Shown here: piece by piece, positions 1-11,634 of the stretch
Layout of the letters: the number at the start of each line of letters is the position of its first letter
How positions within the stretch are numbered: position 1 is the first letter of the stretch
Source of the DNA: Hanleya hanleyi
Lineage: Eukaryota > Mollusca > Polyplacophora > Lepidopleurida > Hanleyidae
Direction of reading: 5' to 3'
DNA length: 64,000 bases
Assembly (NCBI GenBank): GCA_036873755.1
Contig: JAVTVY010036892.1
Span: 62,001-126,000 of the forward strand
The notes under the pieces: generated by a model
What the model was told of the DNA's origin: nothing
Seen by the model: the letters and a program-made list of their open reading frames with translations, nothing else
The model's database searches: none
Position numbers and translations under genes: made by a program

Positions 1-203
1 TAAAATAAAATTACCACAAAACCTTCAGCTTAAATGTTTCCACTAAAGGCGGCAGGGCATAAATGTAGGAAAAGATCAGGCATGAAACCATTCAATTAAA
101 AAAAGGACAGGACAAACAGGGTTATCCAGTCTGTCTGAACAAACTCATCCACCACTGAAATATCGTGTACATGTAACATGCCATTTTATTGCAAGCAGAA
201 CTA
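1..203. other. Left edge, no gene seen
   Basis: AT-rich sequence without a supportable gene. The first 60 bases resemble, weakly, the block at 9,850-9,960 and around 35,830-35,880 (an ACTAAATGT...TTTC...GGCAGGCA-like string), so the window probably opens inside one more copy of the duplicated unit. Confidence 0.35.
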
Positions 204-438
204 ATCTCTCTAATAATTCAATCACAGTAAAGTGAAATTCCACAGCATAAAATCTGGGAGTGATCAAATTTATTAGAACTGGTAATGGAGAAAAAAGGTT
301 CAAAATCATGCAGATAATACATTATTTCTTCGTATCAAAGATTTTAGCGAATGATAAAATTTCTTGGAACCACTGATTGAAATTTGTCCCCAAATTCGAA
401 GATGAATGTTGATAAAGGAATTGAATTATTAAAGAGAT
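204..438. mobile_element. TA-flanked MITE, ATCTCTCTAATAATTCAATC family
   Basis: The ends are inverted repeats: left ATCTCTCTAATAATTCAATC, right reading inward from 438 ATCTCTTTAATAATTCAATT (18 of 20 match). TA lies on both sides (202-203 and 439-440), as expected for a Tc1/mariner-type insertion. There is no coding sequence. The interior matches, inverted, the elements at 49,915-50,194 and 63,623-63,859, including a shared TGCATGATTTTGAACC stretch. It is a non-autonomous element; the superfamily is inferred only from the TA duplication. Confidence 0.75.
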
Positions 439-440
439 TA

Positions 441-859
441 TGATTCATGTATTGCAAAATGGGACTATGGGAATTCATTATTTCTAGACTATAACACAAC
501 AGGCATACATACATGTATACATGTAAAAACTTGGTTTTCGATATCTGTGATATCGATTTGCAAACCCAATCATTCATGTGGAAGCTAAATTTGATAAAAT
601 ACATGAAATAAAGAAAAAAATTATCAGGATAAGAAGGAGAAAACATAATAAAGTTACGGATGTATTGATGTATCGATCAGTCGTAAAATAGAAAATGTGA
701 TGGACGAAAAATAAATTGATAAACTAGCAAAAAGCGATGAAAGGGGTATGAAGACAGGAAATGGATGATTAATTTTGGTATGAGAAAAATAAAATTGGAA
801 AGAAAATCTATATTGTGAGAGAACAGACTAGAGAAGGCCTATTAGATTTAGCTAACTGC
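441..859. repeat. Tail of block gamma (partial upstream unit)
   Basis: Positions about 640-840 match 7,025-7,215 and 17,660-17,870: the same GGAAATGGATGAT(T/C)AATTTT string, then AAAGAAAATCTATA, and the same order of AAATAAATTGATAAA motifs. It is therefore the end of an extra copy of the duplicated unit, directly followed by block alpha as in the other copies. No coding sequence is supported. Confidence 0.6.
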
Positions 860-2060
860 AATTGTAGCGCCAACTTTTTTCATTGAGTTTCGCGTTCCAT
901 CCGCTGTGGCAGACGGGGAACGCCATCTGCACAAATCAAATAAATCGGGTTTCTAATGATGTTCGTATCCTGCCTGGACAGTTTATCTCTTCTCAGAATT
1001 GATTGGAGGGAAGCAGGAATTTGATCCCCTGTCTTAAGTAAGGGTCGGAATTTGTCGGGGGCCCAATCTACCAATGAATCAACAATACATCATTTCTCTC
1101 CTTTATGGAATTCAATTTTTAATGCGGAAGTTGAAATGTACGCCACAGCTTTGTCGCCATTGCTATACACACTTTCTTGCCGGTTGCTAATATCATGGCA
1201 AAATGTGGGAAGATTTATCGCAATTACACCACTGGAATAATGATGAGTACATCTGTATTGTAATACAGTGAAACCTGTGTTTACCAACCATGCTTCCGAC
1301 CAGATTATAGTGTCAGTATACTGACAGGATTCTGGTTTATCAAGGTTCAAAATACTTTAAATTTAAGTATTGGGATCCAAGATAATGTCAGTATTTAGAG
1401 GTTGGTCAGTTTATCTGGGTGTCAGTATTCAAAGGTTTTATTGAGAGCTTGTCTGGTTCTAAATGTAGAGTAACCTGCAGCAGAACATGTATACCCAACA
1501 TCCACGGTAACAAATTTATTTTTACCAATACACAATTAGTCGTAAATGTCCAACTGTTAGCTTCATCCATACTAATTACTGCCACCCCATGCGTTCACTG
1601 GCTAAAGTGCCGCCAATGTGGCAAGTGATGTTAGAAACGTTAACTTCGACAAGTCTTACTGCTGCATTTGATGAGAGTCAAACTCAGACGTTTGATCGAT
1701 AGACATGATAGAACTTTAGCAGCTTGATTCCTCAGCGACAAACAACTCACTCATCTGTGATCAGGAAACAATATGTATGCACATCACATTATAGCACGAA
1801 TAACAGTCAGAGTATAAACAGGTATACATTTTGTCCTGTAATATTACCACACGAAGAACAAAAACATATAATTTCAACCCAATTCTTCCTGAAATCAGGG
1901 TTAGGTACCTGTTTTTTCATCATTTCTGTGACAATCTTTTTCGTACACTGTCAGGGTCGAAGCTGCACAAAATTCCGATGCAATGGGTACATGTAGCAGA
2001 GATAGTTTGGGTGTGGAGCGTACCATCAGTGAAGCAGATTAACTTATCAGATTGAGAGAG
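860..2060. repeat. Segmental-duplication block alpha, copy 1
   Basis: Starts with one copy of the 81-bp repeat core (GCGCCAACTTTTTTCATTG) and continues with a block also found at 8,160-8,930, 18,000-18,930 and, inverted, 51,050-51,340 (shared strings such as CAAATCAAATAAATC and GGTTTCTAATG). A MITE at 1,266-1,444 interrupts this copy; the copies near 8.5 and 18.2 kb lack it. Short ORFs on both strands are not conserved in frame between copies, so the block is treated as non-coding. Confidence 0.7.
1266..1444. mobile_element. TA-flanked MITE, CAGTGAAACC family
   Basis: Same element as 51,489-51,667, in opposite orientation; the interior shares ATTATAGTGTCAG and TTTAAATTTAAGTATTG-type strings. 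The left tip CAGTGAAACCTGTG follows a TA; the right tip (GGTTTTATTG) is decayed. The block-alpha copies at about 8.5 and 18.2 kb read straight through this point, so it inserted after, or in only one of, the duplicated copies. Confidence 0.7.
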
Positions 2061-2389
2061 AAGTACCTCTCACCTCTCTAACATGTAGGTAGAAAGGTTG
2101 ATTTTGTTTAATAATTTTGATTTATTCATTGTACTCCAAAATCTTCAGGCGACTTAGGTTGAATACTTTGTTTTTGTCTGGCTGAAACATCATTTAGTTT
2201 GCTGAATTTCTGTGTGAGGTGAATACCTGTTTTCACAGTTTCAATCCACCTTTTTTCATAAGCAATCTGATTAAAATCAGACCTAAAAAGAACACTCCCC
2301 ATCACCAAGACTAGGGTTTCTGCGTTCATAGGCCTGGCTATCGACAGATCAAGGTCACAGGCATACCATACCTCATGCTGCGTCGAGGG
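2061..2389. other. No gene seen
   Basis: Unique-looking AT-rich sequence. A 67-codon ORF on the minus strand (2,126-2,329) has no recognisable domain and no flanking splice context. Confidence 0.4.
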
Positions 2390-2850
2390 GCGACAGGTGT
2401 ACGATAAGGAAAGTAAAACTCCTCTTCCCTTTTTTTTTAGCTTATTTCATCAGATCTCTAGAAACAATGATGATGTTCAATTAACAAATAAAATTTAGAT
2501 GTATCTTTCGATATTTCATAATGTATCGAGGCATAAAATCATGAGGTCAACCTGCCTCTCCCGATGCAGCTTTGGTCTGAGCTTGCGGTTAGGCCATCTC
2601 AGGTTGTTAAGTGGAGGCAATAACGGGTGTACGATATGGAAAGTACATCTCATCTTCTCACATGTATTTTAACTCATTCTTCAGACGAATATTTTATTCT
2701 TTGTCTATGAATGATGATGTTACATGTAAATTATCATAAATAAAATTTATATATATCGATTAAGAACATTTCTCTGTGCATAAAATCACGAGGTAAACCT
2801 GTCTCCCCCAAAGCAGCTGTGGTCTGAGCTTGACGTTTCAAACATACATC
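2390..2850 (+). repeat. Diverged tandem duplication, 2 x ~235 bp
   Basis: The stretch beginning GGTGTACGATAAGGAAAGTA near 2,395 is repeated, diverged, from near 2,628 (GGTGTACGATATGGAAAGTA). Both copies carry a later CATAAAATCA(T/C)GAGGT string and end with GGTCTGAGCTTG. No coding frame is shared by the two halves. Confidence 0.65.
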
Positions 2851-2999
2851 CCAAGGCGGGGGTGAAGCTACTGTGATTGGTCAGCACTCAGAACAGGGAA
2901 ACAGGAGTGTTGTCCGCAGATCTCTTTGAGTGACAAGTAAGATGGGGAGCAGTTTTGCAGATCTGGTTTAATCAGATTGTTTCAAAAGCTGGTAATTTA

Positions 3000-3570
3000 T
3001 TACAGTTCTGACAAGCACTCATGTATTCATACAATTATTTCTGTTCCCATAACCTGCTCCCAAATTTCTCAATGTAACATATGAGACAGCGCTATTAAAA
3101 CTTGTCAAAGGGATCGGTGATCAGGGAATTGCCTGGGATTAGTCTGAACGGAGGACAAACTCGTAATCACACTTCAAAGTATGTTTTGTCGAACTCCATC
3201 AAAATTTCTCAGAAGGCATCATTGACCCTCGACCGCTCTCATATCCTGCTACAATTATTGGTCGCCTCAGGTTATTGTCCACATGGGACGGCGAGAGGAA
3301 ATCTCCAGCCACGACCAGATGTTTCCCCAAAAGGAGAGTCTTCAATGATTCAGGACAATAGGTCAATCGAAGCTACAGTTTACCTTAGTCGTAACGGCCC
3401 TCCTACGAGATCTCCCGGTACCAGTACATACAATGGTCCACCGTCCAAGTGGAATTATTGGTCTGAGTGCTGTTACTTCAAGGAGATGAGCAAACAAATT
3501 TATATCTATATGTACATAATAAATTGCCGTCAGAATCAATGCCAGGGTTTATCATGATCTAATAGACAGA
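3000..3570. repeat. Segmental-duplication block beta, copy 1
   Basis: About 500 bp conserved with 13,500-13,990 and 31,140-31,570, and inverted at about 50,290-50,580. Shared strings include CTACAATTATTGGTCGCCTC, AGGAAATCTCCAGC and CCCCAAAAGGAGAG. An open frame here (3,102-3,557) is interrupted differently in the other copies, so conservation looks like duplication rather than coding constraint. In three of the four copies the block directly precedes a 22-bp minisatellite. Confidence 0.8.
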
Positions 3571-3734
3571 TAAAAGCACATTCCACATAAATGTAGATAC
3601 ATGTATGTGATACAAAAAAACATTTATATAGCTGTTATATGCTATCTATGTAATACTAGTCAGAATTGTTACCGTATAACCAATTACTTTTCATCTTCAA
3701 CCATACATATACAAGCATTTCAATTTTATGATAT

Positions 3735-6515
3735 TATATCATGAACAGTGACTACAAAAATCGAGATAATGACAGGCCAAGAACATTGACAGACAAGGCA
3801 GACACACTGGCTGCCAAGGCCAAGAACAGTGACTGAGAAGATCATAAACATGTGACTGAGAAGATCAGGAACAGTGACTGAGAGATCAGGAACAATGGCT
3901 GAGAAGATCAGGAACACTGACAAGATCAGGAACAGTGACTGACAAGATCAGGAACAATGACTGAGAAGATCAGGAACACTGACAAGATCAGGAACACTGA
4001 CAAGATCAGGAACAGTGACTGACAAGACCAGGAACAGTGACTGAAAAGATCAGGAACAATGACTGACAAGATCAGGAACAATGACTGACAAGATCAGGAA
4101 CAGTGACTGACAAGATCAGGAACAATGACTGACAAGATCAGGAACAGTGACTGACAAGATCAGGAACAATGACTGAGAAGATCAGGAACACTGACAGACA
4201 AGATCAGGAACAGGGACTGAAAAGATCCGGAACAATGACTGACAAGATCAGGAACAGTGACTGACAAGATCAAGTAACGCCGACTGACAAGATCAGGAAC
4301 AGGAACAATGACTGCCAAGATCAGGAACAATGACCGACAAGATCAGGAACAGTGACTGACAAGACCTGGGACAGTGACTGACAAGGCTGGGAGCAGTGAC
4401 TGACAAGGCCGGAAACAGTGACTGACAAGGCTGGAAACTGAATAACAAGGCCGGGAACAGTGACTGACAAGGCCGGGAACAGTGACTGACAAGGCCGGGA
4501 ACAGTAACTGACAAGGCCGGGAACAGTGGATGACAAGGCCGGGAACAGTGACTGACAAGGCCAGGAACAGTGACTGACAAGGCCAGGAACAGTGACTGAC
4601 AAGGTCAGGAACAGAGACTGAAAAGGCCAGGAATTGTGGCTGACAAGGCCAGGAACAGTGACTGACAGAGCCAGGAACAGTGATTGACAATGTCAGGAAT
4701 TGTGACTGACAAGACCAGGAACAGTGACTGCCAGAGCCAGGAACAGTGGCTGACAAGGCCAGGAATTGTGACTGACAAGGCCAGGAATTGTGACTGACAA
4801 GATCAGGAACAGTGACTGACAAGATCAGGAACACTGTCTGAGAAGATCAGGAACACTACTGAGAAGATCAGGAACAATGACGGACAAGACCAGGAACAGT
4901 GACTGAGAAGATCAAGTAACACTGACTGACAAGATCAGGAACAGGGACTCATAAGATCCGGAACAATGACTGACAAGATCAGGAACAATGACCGACAAGA
5001 TCAGGAACAGTGACTGACAAGGCCCAGGACAGTGACTGACAAGGCTGAGAACAGTGACTGACAAGGCCGGGAACAGTGGCTGACAAGGCCGGAAACTGAA
5101 GTACAAGGCCAGGAACAGTGACTGACAAGGCCAGGAACAGTGATTGACAAGGCCGGGAAAAGTGACTGACAAGGCCGGGAAAAGTGACTGACAAGGCCAA
5201 GAACAGTAACTGACAAGGTCAGGAACAGTGAATAACAAGGCCGGGAACAGTGACTGACAAGGCCGGGAACAGTGACTGACAAGGCCAGGAACAGTGAATG
5301 ACAAGGCCAGGAACAGTGAATGACAAGGCCGGCAACAGTGACTGACAAGGCCGGGAAAAGTGACTGACAAGGCCGGGAAAAGTGACTGACAAGGCCGGGA
5401 ACAGTGACTGACAAGGCCAGGAACAGTGACTGACAAGGCCGGGAAAAGTGACTGACAAGGCCGGGAAAAGTGACTGACAAGGCCACAGTGACTGACAAGG
5501 CCGGGAACAGTGACTGACAAGGACAGGAACAGTGACTGACAAGGTCAGGAACAGTGACTGACAAGGCCAGGAACAGTGACTGACAAGGCCAGGAACAGTG
5601 GCTGACAAGGTCAGGAACAGTAAATAACAAGGCCGGAACAGTGACTGACAAGGCCGGGAAAAGTGACTGACAAGGCTGGGAACAGTGACTGACAAGGCCA
5701 GGAACAGTGACTGACAAGGCCAGGAACAGTGAATAACAAGGCCGGGAACAGTGACTGACAAGGCCGGGAACAGTGACTGACAAGGCCAGGAACAGTGACT
5801 GACAAGGTCAGGAAAAGTGACTGACAGAGCCAGGAACAGTGATTGACAAGGCCAGGAACAGTGACTGACAGGGCAATGATCAGCGACCATCATGGCCAGG
5901 GACAGTGACTGACAGTGTCAGGAACAGTGACCATCACGACCAGGGTCTGACAAGGCCAGGATCAGTGACCAGCATCGCCAGGGACAGTGACTGACAAGGT
6001 CAGGATCAGTGACTAGCATGACCAGGGATAGTGACTGACAAGGTCAGGATCATTGACCAGCATGGACAGGGACAGTGACTAACCAGCAAGGCCAGGGACA
6101 GTGACTGACAAGATCAGGATCAGCATGGACAGGGACAGAGACTTGACAGGATCACTGACTGGCATGACCAGGGACAGTGACTGACAAATTCCGGATCAGT
6201 GACTAGCATGACCAGGGATAGTGACTGACAAGGTCAGGATTAGTGATCAGCATGGACAGGGACAGTGACTGACCAGCATGGCCAGGGACAGTGACTGACA
6301 AGGTCAGGATTAGTGACCAGCATGGACAGGGACAGTGACTGATCAGCATGGCCAGGGACAGTGACTTGACAAGGTCAGGATCAGTGGCCAGCATGGACAA
6401 GGGCAATGACTTGACGAGGTCAGGATCAGGGAGCAGCATGAACAGGGACAGTGAATGAAAAGCCCAGGATCATTGACCAGCATGGTCAGGGACAGTGACT
6501 GACAAGAGCAAAAAA
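3735..6515. repeat. 22-bp minisatellite array 1 (~125 units)
   Basis: Unit AGGAACAGTGACTGACAAGG plus two bases, period 22 bp. Zones differ: AAGATCAGG variants at 3,840-4,340 and 4,800-5,010, AAGGCCGGG variants at 4,340-4,800 and 5,010-5,870, and a 44-bp dimer (GACCAGCATGG...) from about 5,880. A larger duplication is visible: the segment starting GATCAAGTAAC at 4,268 recurs at 4,910, a shift of 642 bp or about 29 units. On the minus strand the unit has no stop codon. Because 22 is not a multiple of 3, all three frames read the same 22-residue repeat, which explains the long overlapping ORFs; I do not regard them as genes. Confidence 0.95.
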
Positions 6516-7228
6516 TTTCTAGCTGGTCTAACTGTATATTGTGAAGGCATACATGTCTTTACATTGTACTAGTCTATAAGCACTGGCACTGATTCTCAAT
6601 GACTTTATCCATCTGAAATATTGGTCCCAATTCCCCGAAGTATCACCCCAGACAGTTCTCCAATGTTTACCTTCAGGCTATAATCATTGGGTGTGTATAC
6701 ACATTTAGAGAGAACTGTCTCCGAGGGGTTCTTATTGATGACAAAGGATCAGCTTTCAGCAAACACCTCACCCTTTCAAACTAGGTCCATTAGGTTATTG
6801 AGAGTTCTCTCCCATGTGACTTGATATCAAATCAGTCATTTGACAGAATTCCACCACAGCCACTATTCACATTCCTCTGATGTTTCAAGACATAATATAG
6901 CCTTACATTCATATGATATTCTGAGGGACAGTAGAAGCCAATCCGGCTTTTGCACATTATTGAGAGAACAAAGAGCCAGCCTGACTTCAGCTGTTTCTAT
7001 CAGCTTAAACAAGAAAATATTATGAGGTTATGGAAGTAGTGATGCATCGGTCACAAATTGGAAAATGCGTGGAATATAAATAAATTGATAAATTGACAAA
7101 AAGCAATAAAAGGAAAATTAAAGAGAATGGTAATACTGTTATGAAGATAGGAAATGGATGATCAATTTTGCTGTGTGAAAAATAAATCGAAAGAAAAATC
7201 TATATTTTGCGAGGAAAGACCTATATTA
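6516..7228. repeat. Segmental-duplication block gamma, copy 1
   Basis: Matches 16,071-17,880 (with an insertion there) and 38,040-38,405. Shared strings include CATCTGAAATATTGGTCCCA, AATGTTTACCTTCAGGCTAT and AGTTCTCTCCC/AGTTATCTCCC. It follows the 22-bp array in copies 1 and 2. ORFs of about 60 codons are not preserved between copies. Confidence 0.8.
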
Positions 7229-7917
7229 CGGTAATTCCCCTAATAAATCGATCACCGGAAGTGATATTTGAGGTGGTAAAACACAGGATGATCGATTTAT
7301 TGCAAATGATTGAAAAGTGGCAATTCTCGAGAGTCGGGTATTTAGCGAATGAATCAGCAAGGGTCCAGTTTCTAACACCGCATCTTTGAAAACTGCCAGC
7401 GTATAATTGACTTGTCTGAAATTCTACTCAAGTGACCAGGGGTTTGATTAAATACAATTCAGCTAAATGGAGTTTGTGAAGAGCATATTGAGCTGAATTA
7501 CCTAGTTATCCCTCAGACAACTTTGGCTGAATGTTTCATAAACAACAAAGTCTTTGTAAAGGGAGACTACTCTGTTTCCTTTCACTGGAAAATATGTGCA
7601 ATGGTCTTGGAAATCCTTTCCAAGATTAGAAGTTCCAGACTTCAATTAAACAGTTGGAAGTTCATATGATGAGTCTGTGATAGGTCTAGACAAAAATGCT
7701 ACATATGGTCTTATTACGTCTATCACTGTTTTCTTTTCACTGACACATCAACAAGGGCATGTTTTTTTTATCGCGAGTGTGGTAATTCTTTTTACCAACT
7801 GGATCTACTGAAAATCGGGGGTGATTGAATTATTACAACTTCCGATCATATTTTTCTCCAAAAATCGTGGGTGATCGATTTCCGATAGGGTAATCAATTT
7901 ATTAGAGGAATTACCGT
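7229..7917. mobile_element. TA-flanked TIR element, CGGTAATTCC tips
   Basis: Left tip CGGTAATTCCCCTAATAAAT, right tip read inward CGGTAATTCCTCTAATAAAT (19 of 20), with TA at 7,227-7,228 and 7,918-7,919. The paralogous copy at 17,890-17,905 shows the uninterrupted site (TATATTACACATAACTG). The element is 689 bp with no transposase, and so non-autonomous. Its subterminal CTAATAAAT-CGATCACC resembles the ATCTCTCTAATAATTCAATC MITEs elsewhere in the window, so the two families may be related. Confidence 0.75.
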
Positions 7918-7919
7918 AC

Positions 7920-8224
7920 ACACAACTGGAAATGTAGCGCCAACTTTTTTCATTGAGTTTCTTCTGTCCTAGCAGATGGGGGAGACCTAGCTATATTACA
8001 CACAACTGCAAATGTAGCACCAACTTTTTTCATTGAGTTTCGTCTGTCCAGCCAGTAGCAGTTGGGGGAGACCTACATTACACACAACTGCCAATGTAGC
8101 GCCAACTTTTTTCAATGAGTTTCGTCTGCCCAGTCAGTAGCAGATGTGGGAGACCTATATTAGACACAACTGCAAATGTAGCGCCAACTTTTTTCATTGA
8201 GTTTCGTCTGCCCAGCCAGTAGCA
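7920..8224. repeat. 81-bp tandem repeat, 4 copies
   Basis: CAACTTTTTTCATTGAG (one variant CAACTTTTTTCAATGAG) recurs at 7,941, 8,021, 8,103 and 8,185, with periods 80, 82 and 82. Each unit contains GTCCAGCCAGTAGCAG-like and GGGGGAGACCTA-like strings. The homologous position has about one unit near 870 and two near 17,910-18,010, so copy number changed independently in each duplicate. Confidence 0.9.
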
Positions 8225-8930
8225 GATGGAGAATGGCAGCTGATCAAATAAATCAGGTTTCTAATGCTGTCATATCCTGCCTGCACATTTATGGAAGAAT
8301 TTGATCCCTGTCTTAAGTTAGGGCCAGTAGTTGTCAGGGCTCAAGCTACCAGTGAATCACAATCCATCATTTCTCCCCATTATGAAATTCAATTTTGAAC
8401 GAGGAAGCGGACACGCCACACTTTTGCTGACATGCGTCAAATACTTTCTTGCAGGTTGCTATGGTCAAGTAACATGATATGGATAGATTTAATGGAATTA
8501 CAAAACTGGAATATTGATGGGAGCTCTGTATGATTGGAACACATGAATCAGGGCTGGTCAGTTTCTGCAGGTACATGTACAGCAACTTTATAAGATATTA
8601 TATACCAAGCATTTATGGTTATTTCTCCGAATCCGACAATTGTTTAATAGTAGCATGCATACTAATTACTGCCGCCCCATGCGTCCACTGGCGAAAGTGC
8701 GTCCAGTATTGCGAGTAATGTTTGACACTTTGACAAATCTTTGCTTGATGCGGGTCGAACTCAGACATATGATGGATGGAACTTCATCAGTATGATCAGC
8801 TTGGTTCCTCACAGACAAACAATTCACTTGGAAATTCAAGAAATTGTATGTGTACACATATAGCACCAATAACATCCGGATAAATCTCGGGTTTGCACTA
8901 TAATTCAAGTTAATCCTTAGACTATACTAT
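8225..8930. repeat. Segmental-duplication block alpha, copy 2
   Basis: Homologous to 860-1,750 and 18,050-18,930: same CAAATAAATCAGGTTTCTAA, ATTCAATTTTGAACG-like and GCGTCCACTGGCG-type strings. No MITE is present where copy 1 has one. Short ORFs are not shared in frame with the other copies. Confidence 0.75.
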
Positions 8931-9964
8931 CTTTCCTCAAAAGCAACGGGCAGTGCACAGACATGTGACCGAGCCCATGAATCGCTTTGCAATATCTTTA
9001 GCCTGTATACTTAATCAGTGATACCTGGAATGTTAACTCAACTGTCTTTTATTTTCATATACATGTACATGTAGTAGGAAAATCTGATCCATATTGATCA
9101 CATTTACACCGGTTACCAAATAGTTAAAAACCTGTCCTATGTTAAAGAGATAGGGGATAGACCAGGAAACTGTACCAGAACTCATGCTATCGGGGCAAAA
9201 TAACATTGTCTAAGGATTTACGCAGGAAAGAAGTAATCAGAGATATTGTTCTGTTCTGTATTGGTCCGTGGAGGCCTAATTTGGATAATTATAGAAATTC
9301 TGTTTCAGTCACTTTTTTCGCCATGCCTCGCCTAATACATATTCCAAGTATCAAGTCGATCGACCAACAAGTGATAATACAATGTTTTGATGTGAGATGG
9401 TCGCCGGGGCTTACGCCAAACCCAACAAGAGCCCAAGGGGCTTCAATATACGCCCGTATATCTGGAATTACATTGATCCAAATTTCAAGGTTGTTTAATA
9501 GCCTTGATTCCAATTGGTAGCTAGCAATCCAGAGAAAGGTTTACAATTTTGTGCTTCTGAGAATGTAACATATATCACATCTTATATTGAATGATAAACT
9601 AAAATGAGCTTAACTCTTGGTAACTAGTTGACCTTGGAGCAAGAGCCGAGAGCTCACATATCCCACACTGAAATCGACAATATAGTCAAACACAAGAAAA
9701 TAGTAGTTTTCCTGCAAATGGATTACTCTCAGACCAGAAAAAGGAAGAAGGAAGTGATGAAGTAAACCTTTGTTTTTGAGTTAATATTATAACAGGTATG
9801 ATGGTCATAAAAGGACTCCTCTCCCCGTTAAATTAGAAAATGCATGGTTTTTATTTCACAACAGTTCAACTAAATGTAGCTGTTTCAAACACGGCAGGCA
9901 ATTCCACAGGCCAAACGTCATATACATGTAGGGGAGAGAACTCTGAATATTCCAACCTAACATG
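8931..9964. repeat. Duplicated blocks delta and epsilon (unit 2), no gene
   Basis: 9,240-9,540 matches 33,744-33,900 and 35,130-35,610 (shared GGCCTAATTTGGATAATTAT and AATCCAGAGAAAGGT). 9,600-9,760 matches 35,640-35,760, and 9,845-9,930 matches 35,835-35,880 continued at 37,193-37,250. The string TCTGTATTGGTCCGTGGAGG near 9,255-9,275 is the intact target site of the transposon found at 32,575. No coding region is supported. Confidence 0.7.
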
Positions 9965-11325
9965 TATAGTCAGCTAAACTTGATTCAGTTTTGGGGGACT
10001 GTGACCTTGACCTTTGACAAATTGATGTATGGCTCCTCTTTGCCATGAGAGTAAGATATACTCAAAGTTTGGTACCAATCAATACCTTGAAACTAGAGAT
10101 ATCGCATGGACAACAAATGCTAACGGTTGAATGGACAGAACCCAACATCGCATTACATGAACTCGTCTTCGACAGGCAAATGTAACTTTTAATGATTTCC
10201 TGATTTTGGGATCACAGTGACCTTGACCTTTGACCTTGACCTAAATTTTAGTACACGACACATCGTCTTCCCTCGATGTATCAATGGACACAAAAAAAAT
10301 CATGATTTTTATGAATTTCATGATTTTGAGGGTCACAGTGACCTTGACGTTCGGCATTGACCTACATTTTGGTATGTGACACATGTCCCCCTAATGTATC
10401 TACTGACACAAAAAAAAGTATTTTTTAATGATTTCTTGATTCTGGAGTCACAGTGACCTTGACTATTGACATTGACCTACATTTTTGTATGCGACACATC
10501 GCGTCCCCCTAATGTATCTACTGACAAAAAAAGAGTTATTTTTAATAATTTCTCAATGGACTAAAAAAATCATGACTTTTAACAATTTCACGATTTTGGG
10601 GTCACAGTGACCTTGACCTTTATACCTTGACCTACATTTTGATATATGACACATCGTGTCCCCCTAATATATCTACTGACACAAAGAAATATTATTTTTA
10701 ATAATTTCCTGATTTTGGGGTCACAGTGACCTTTGATCTTCGACCTTGACCTACATTTTGGTATGCAACACTTCATTTCCCCCTATTTGAATCCACTCAC
10801 AAAAAATTAGAAATTTTTAACGATTTCCTGATTTTTCGATCACACTGACCTTTGACCTCTGACCTTGACCTACATTTAATATGCTACACATCGTTCCCCT
10901 CCTAGGGCATCCACTCACCAAAAATTAGAACTGTAGATAGAAAACTGTCAACGATCAATGATTTCATGATTTTTGGCAAGTGACCTTTGACCTCTAACCT
11001 CGACCTCAATTTTAGTACGCGACACATCGTCTCCACCTAGCGTATCCACTCACAAAAAACTGCAACTGTGGATAGAAAACGTTCACAGATATAGAACGGA
11101 CACGAACACTTCAGTGATTTTCTGTTTTTTAGGCCAGTGACCTTTGACCTGTGACCTCGACCTTCATTTTGGCACGCGACACATCGTCTCCCCGTAGGGT
11201 ATCCACTCACCAAAAATTGGAGCTGTAGATAGGAAACTGTCCCAGATATAGACTGGACACGACAACCGGACAGACGGACGGAAACCGCCATCACATAATA
11301 CGTCCGCCTTTTGGCGGGCGAATAA
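9965..11325 (+). mobile_element. Tandem-repeat element with terminal hairpin (TCACAGTGACCTTGACC)
   Basis: About eight units of 110-150 bp share (G)GTCACAGTGACCTTGACC, ACCTACATTTT and CGACACATCGT. The core phrase starts near 10,212, 10,331, 10,448, 10,600, 10,717, 10,840, 10,978 and 11,130. The array ends in CCGGACAGACGGACGGA followed by a hairpin, ACGTCCGCC TTTT GGCGGGCG (about 11,301-11,320). This layout, a tandem core, a GGACGGAC tract and a short GC hairpin at the 3' end, recurs in four other families in the window. It resembles non-autonomous bivalve 'pearl'-like or Helitron-like elements; that assignment is inference. Confidence 0.75.
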
Positions 11326-11458
11326 AAATGTGACCTGCTTATGAGACCTACATTTCTTGGAGTATATTATGGTGAAGTTATAAATCGATCAGTGAACTTT
11401 GAATTTTGCACCCAATTCACCATTTTTGAGTCAATTTCATACTTCGGGAACTATGTGG
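11326..11458. repeat. Duplicated block zeta (unit 2)
   Basis: Matches 33,903-34,045: ATGTGACCTGCTTATGAGACC versus the same phrase with GGTT, then GAACTTTGAATTTTGCACCC. It resumes at 11,635 after the SINE insertion (TTTGGAATGTAGAATAAC in both copies). Confidence 0.75.
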
Positions 11459-11634
11459 TCTGCGTTAAAGCTCGATCAATACTTGGATGGGTGACCGAGT
11501 GCTGTACTAGCTGGGCTGATCAGTGTTCAGGGTAATAGGAACTGTGAGCACTCTCGTGTTCTGGCACATGTAGGCACCATCGTGATATGACTGAAACAAA
11601 GTTGAAAATGACATTAAACCGTACTACTCACTCG
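11459..11634 (+). mobile_element. 5S-rRNA-derived SINE (SINE3 type)
   Basis: GCGTTAAAGC...CAATACTTGGATGGGTGACC (11,462-11,497) has the spacing and wording of the 5S rRNA internal promoter (box A AGTTAAGC, box C TGGATGGGTGACC), but only about 60 bp of 5S-like sequence is present. It is followed by a non-5S body and a CATCGTGATATGACTGAAA...ACATTAAACC tail and a short ACTC run. The paralogous locus at 34,040 (CTATGTGGAATGCTTTGGAATG) lacks the 176 bp, so this is a retroposed insertion made in unit 2. It is not a functional 5S gene. Confidence 0.75.

Noticed and set aside
3102..3557. 151-codon ORF in block beta
   Set aside because: The homologous blocks at 13.5, 31.1 and 50.3 kb have stops and indels in different places; no shared reading frame.
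4293..5893. Long overlapping minus-strand ORFs (up to 260 codons) with a Ser/Pro/Cys-rich 22-residue repeat
   Set aside because: The 22-bp unit has no stop on this strand, and 22 is not a multiple of 3, so all three frames give the same peptide repeat; this is not evidence for a protein.
3735..6515. CRISPR-like array
   Set aside because: Units are contiguous 22-bp tandem repeats without unique spacers, in a eukaryotic context.
11459..11525. Functional 5S rRNA gene
   Set aside because: Only about half of a 5S gene is present, it is fused to a SINE body, and the paralogous locus lacks it.
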